Source of the DNA: an uncultured Peptococcaceae bacterium
GTDB lineage: Bacteria > Bacillota > Peptococcia > Peptococcales > Peptococcaceae
Reading direction: 5' to 3'
Assembly (NCBI GenBank): GCA_900553245.1
Contig: USCP01000119.1
Span: forward strand, 1-6,083
Length of the DNA stretch: 6,083 nt
Shown in pieces: positions 6,041 to 6,083 of the stretch. Within the stretch, counting starts at the first letter, position 1, and each line of letters starts with the position of its first letter. Both the position numbers and the translations under genes were made by a program. The notes beneath the pieces were generated by a model. The model was not told the origin of the DNA and searched no databases. It saw only the letters and a program-made list of their open reading frames with translations.

Positions 6041-6083
6041 GAAACCCTAATTTCGGCCGAGCCGAAATTAGGGTTTCGTCTTT
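6041..6083 (+). terminator. Long perfect hairpin, possible plus-strand terminator at right edge
   Basis: GAAACCCTAATTTCGGC (6041-6057) pairs perfectly over 17 bp with GCCGAAATTAGGGTTTC (6061-6077) around the three-base centre CGA. GTCTTT follows up to the window edge. It may be a back-up plus-strand terminator, the stem of a bidirectional terminator or a small dispersed repeat; the missing right flank prevents a decision. The palindrome is certain, its function is not. Confidence 0.6.

Noticed and set aside
1..6083. CRISPR array, tRNA/rRNA genes, insertion sequences or a defence system
   Set aside because: No regularly spaced repeats, tRNA-like cloverleaf, transposase or nuclease domain was found on either strand; all long frames are explained by six ordinary genes.

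Overview
The window looks like ordinary chromosomal DNA from a low-to-mid GC Gram-positive bacterium (Bacillota, probably an anaerobic clostridial-type lineage). The grounds are the strong AGGAGG-type ribosome binding sites, extended -10 promoters (TGnTATAAT), U-tailed hairpin terminators, and a citrate synthase whose first histidine lies in an ADHGGGNNSAF motif that I associate with clostridial-type homologues. I cannot name genus or species.

Layout. (1) Bases 1-2136, minus strand: the start of a type IV pilus / competence pseudopilus (ComG-like) operon. Tandem candidate promoters and a very strong ribosome binding site lead into a GspE/PilB/ComGA-family assembly ATPase. This is coupled by an ATGA overlap to a GspF/PilC/ComGB-family inner-membrane platform protein that runs off the left edge. 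The strong ribosome binding site and its ATG are out of frame with the ATPase reading frame by one base, in a GGG run, so the gene's 5' end carries an apparent frameshift. (2) Bases 2181-4362, minus strand: a three-gene operon of a subfamily IA HAD hydrolase, a Cof-type HAD hydrolase and a GNAT acetyltransferase, with an extended -10 promoter upstream and a clear intrinsic terminator downstream. (3) Bases 4504-5967, plus strand: a monocistronic citrate synthase gene, divergent from the HAD operon, with its own extended -10 promoter and intrinsic terminator. (4) Bases 5996-6083: two more strong hairpins, one a minus-strand terminator and the other a perfect 17-bp stem at the right edge. They suggest that a convergent minus-strand gene ends just outside the window.

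Functionally, the comG-like pair would power assembly of pilin-like fibres for DNA uptake, motility or secretion. The HAD/HAD/GNAT operon looks like small-molecule phosphate-ester housekeeping of unknown specificity. Citrate synthase makes citrate from oxaloacetate and acetyl-CoA, most likely for the partial TCA route to 2-oxoglutarate and glutamate. Nothing here looks like a mobile element, CRISPR array, defence island or other unknown system. The observations most worth checking are the comGA 5' frameshift, the extra cysteines of that ATPase and the stacked hairpins at the right edge.
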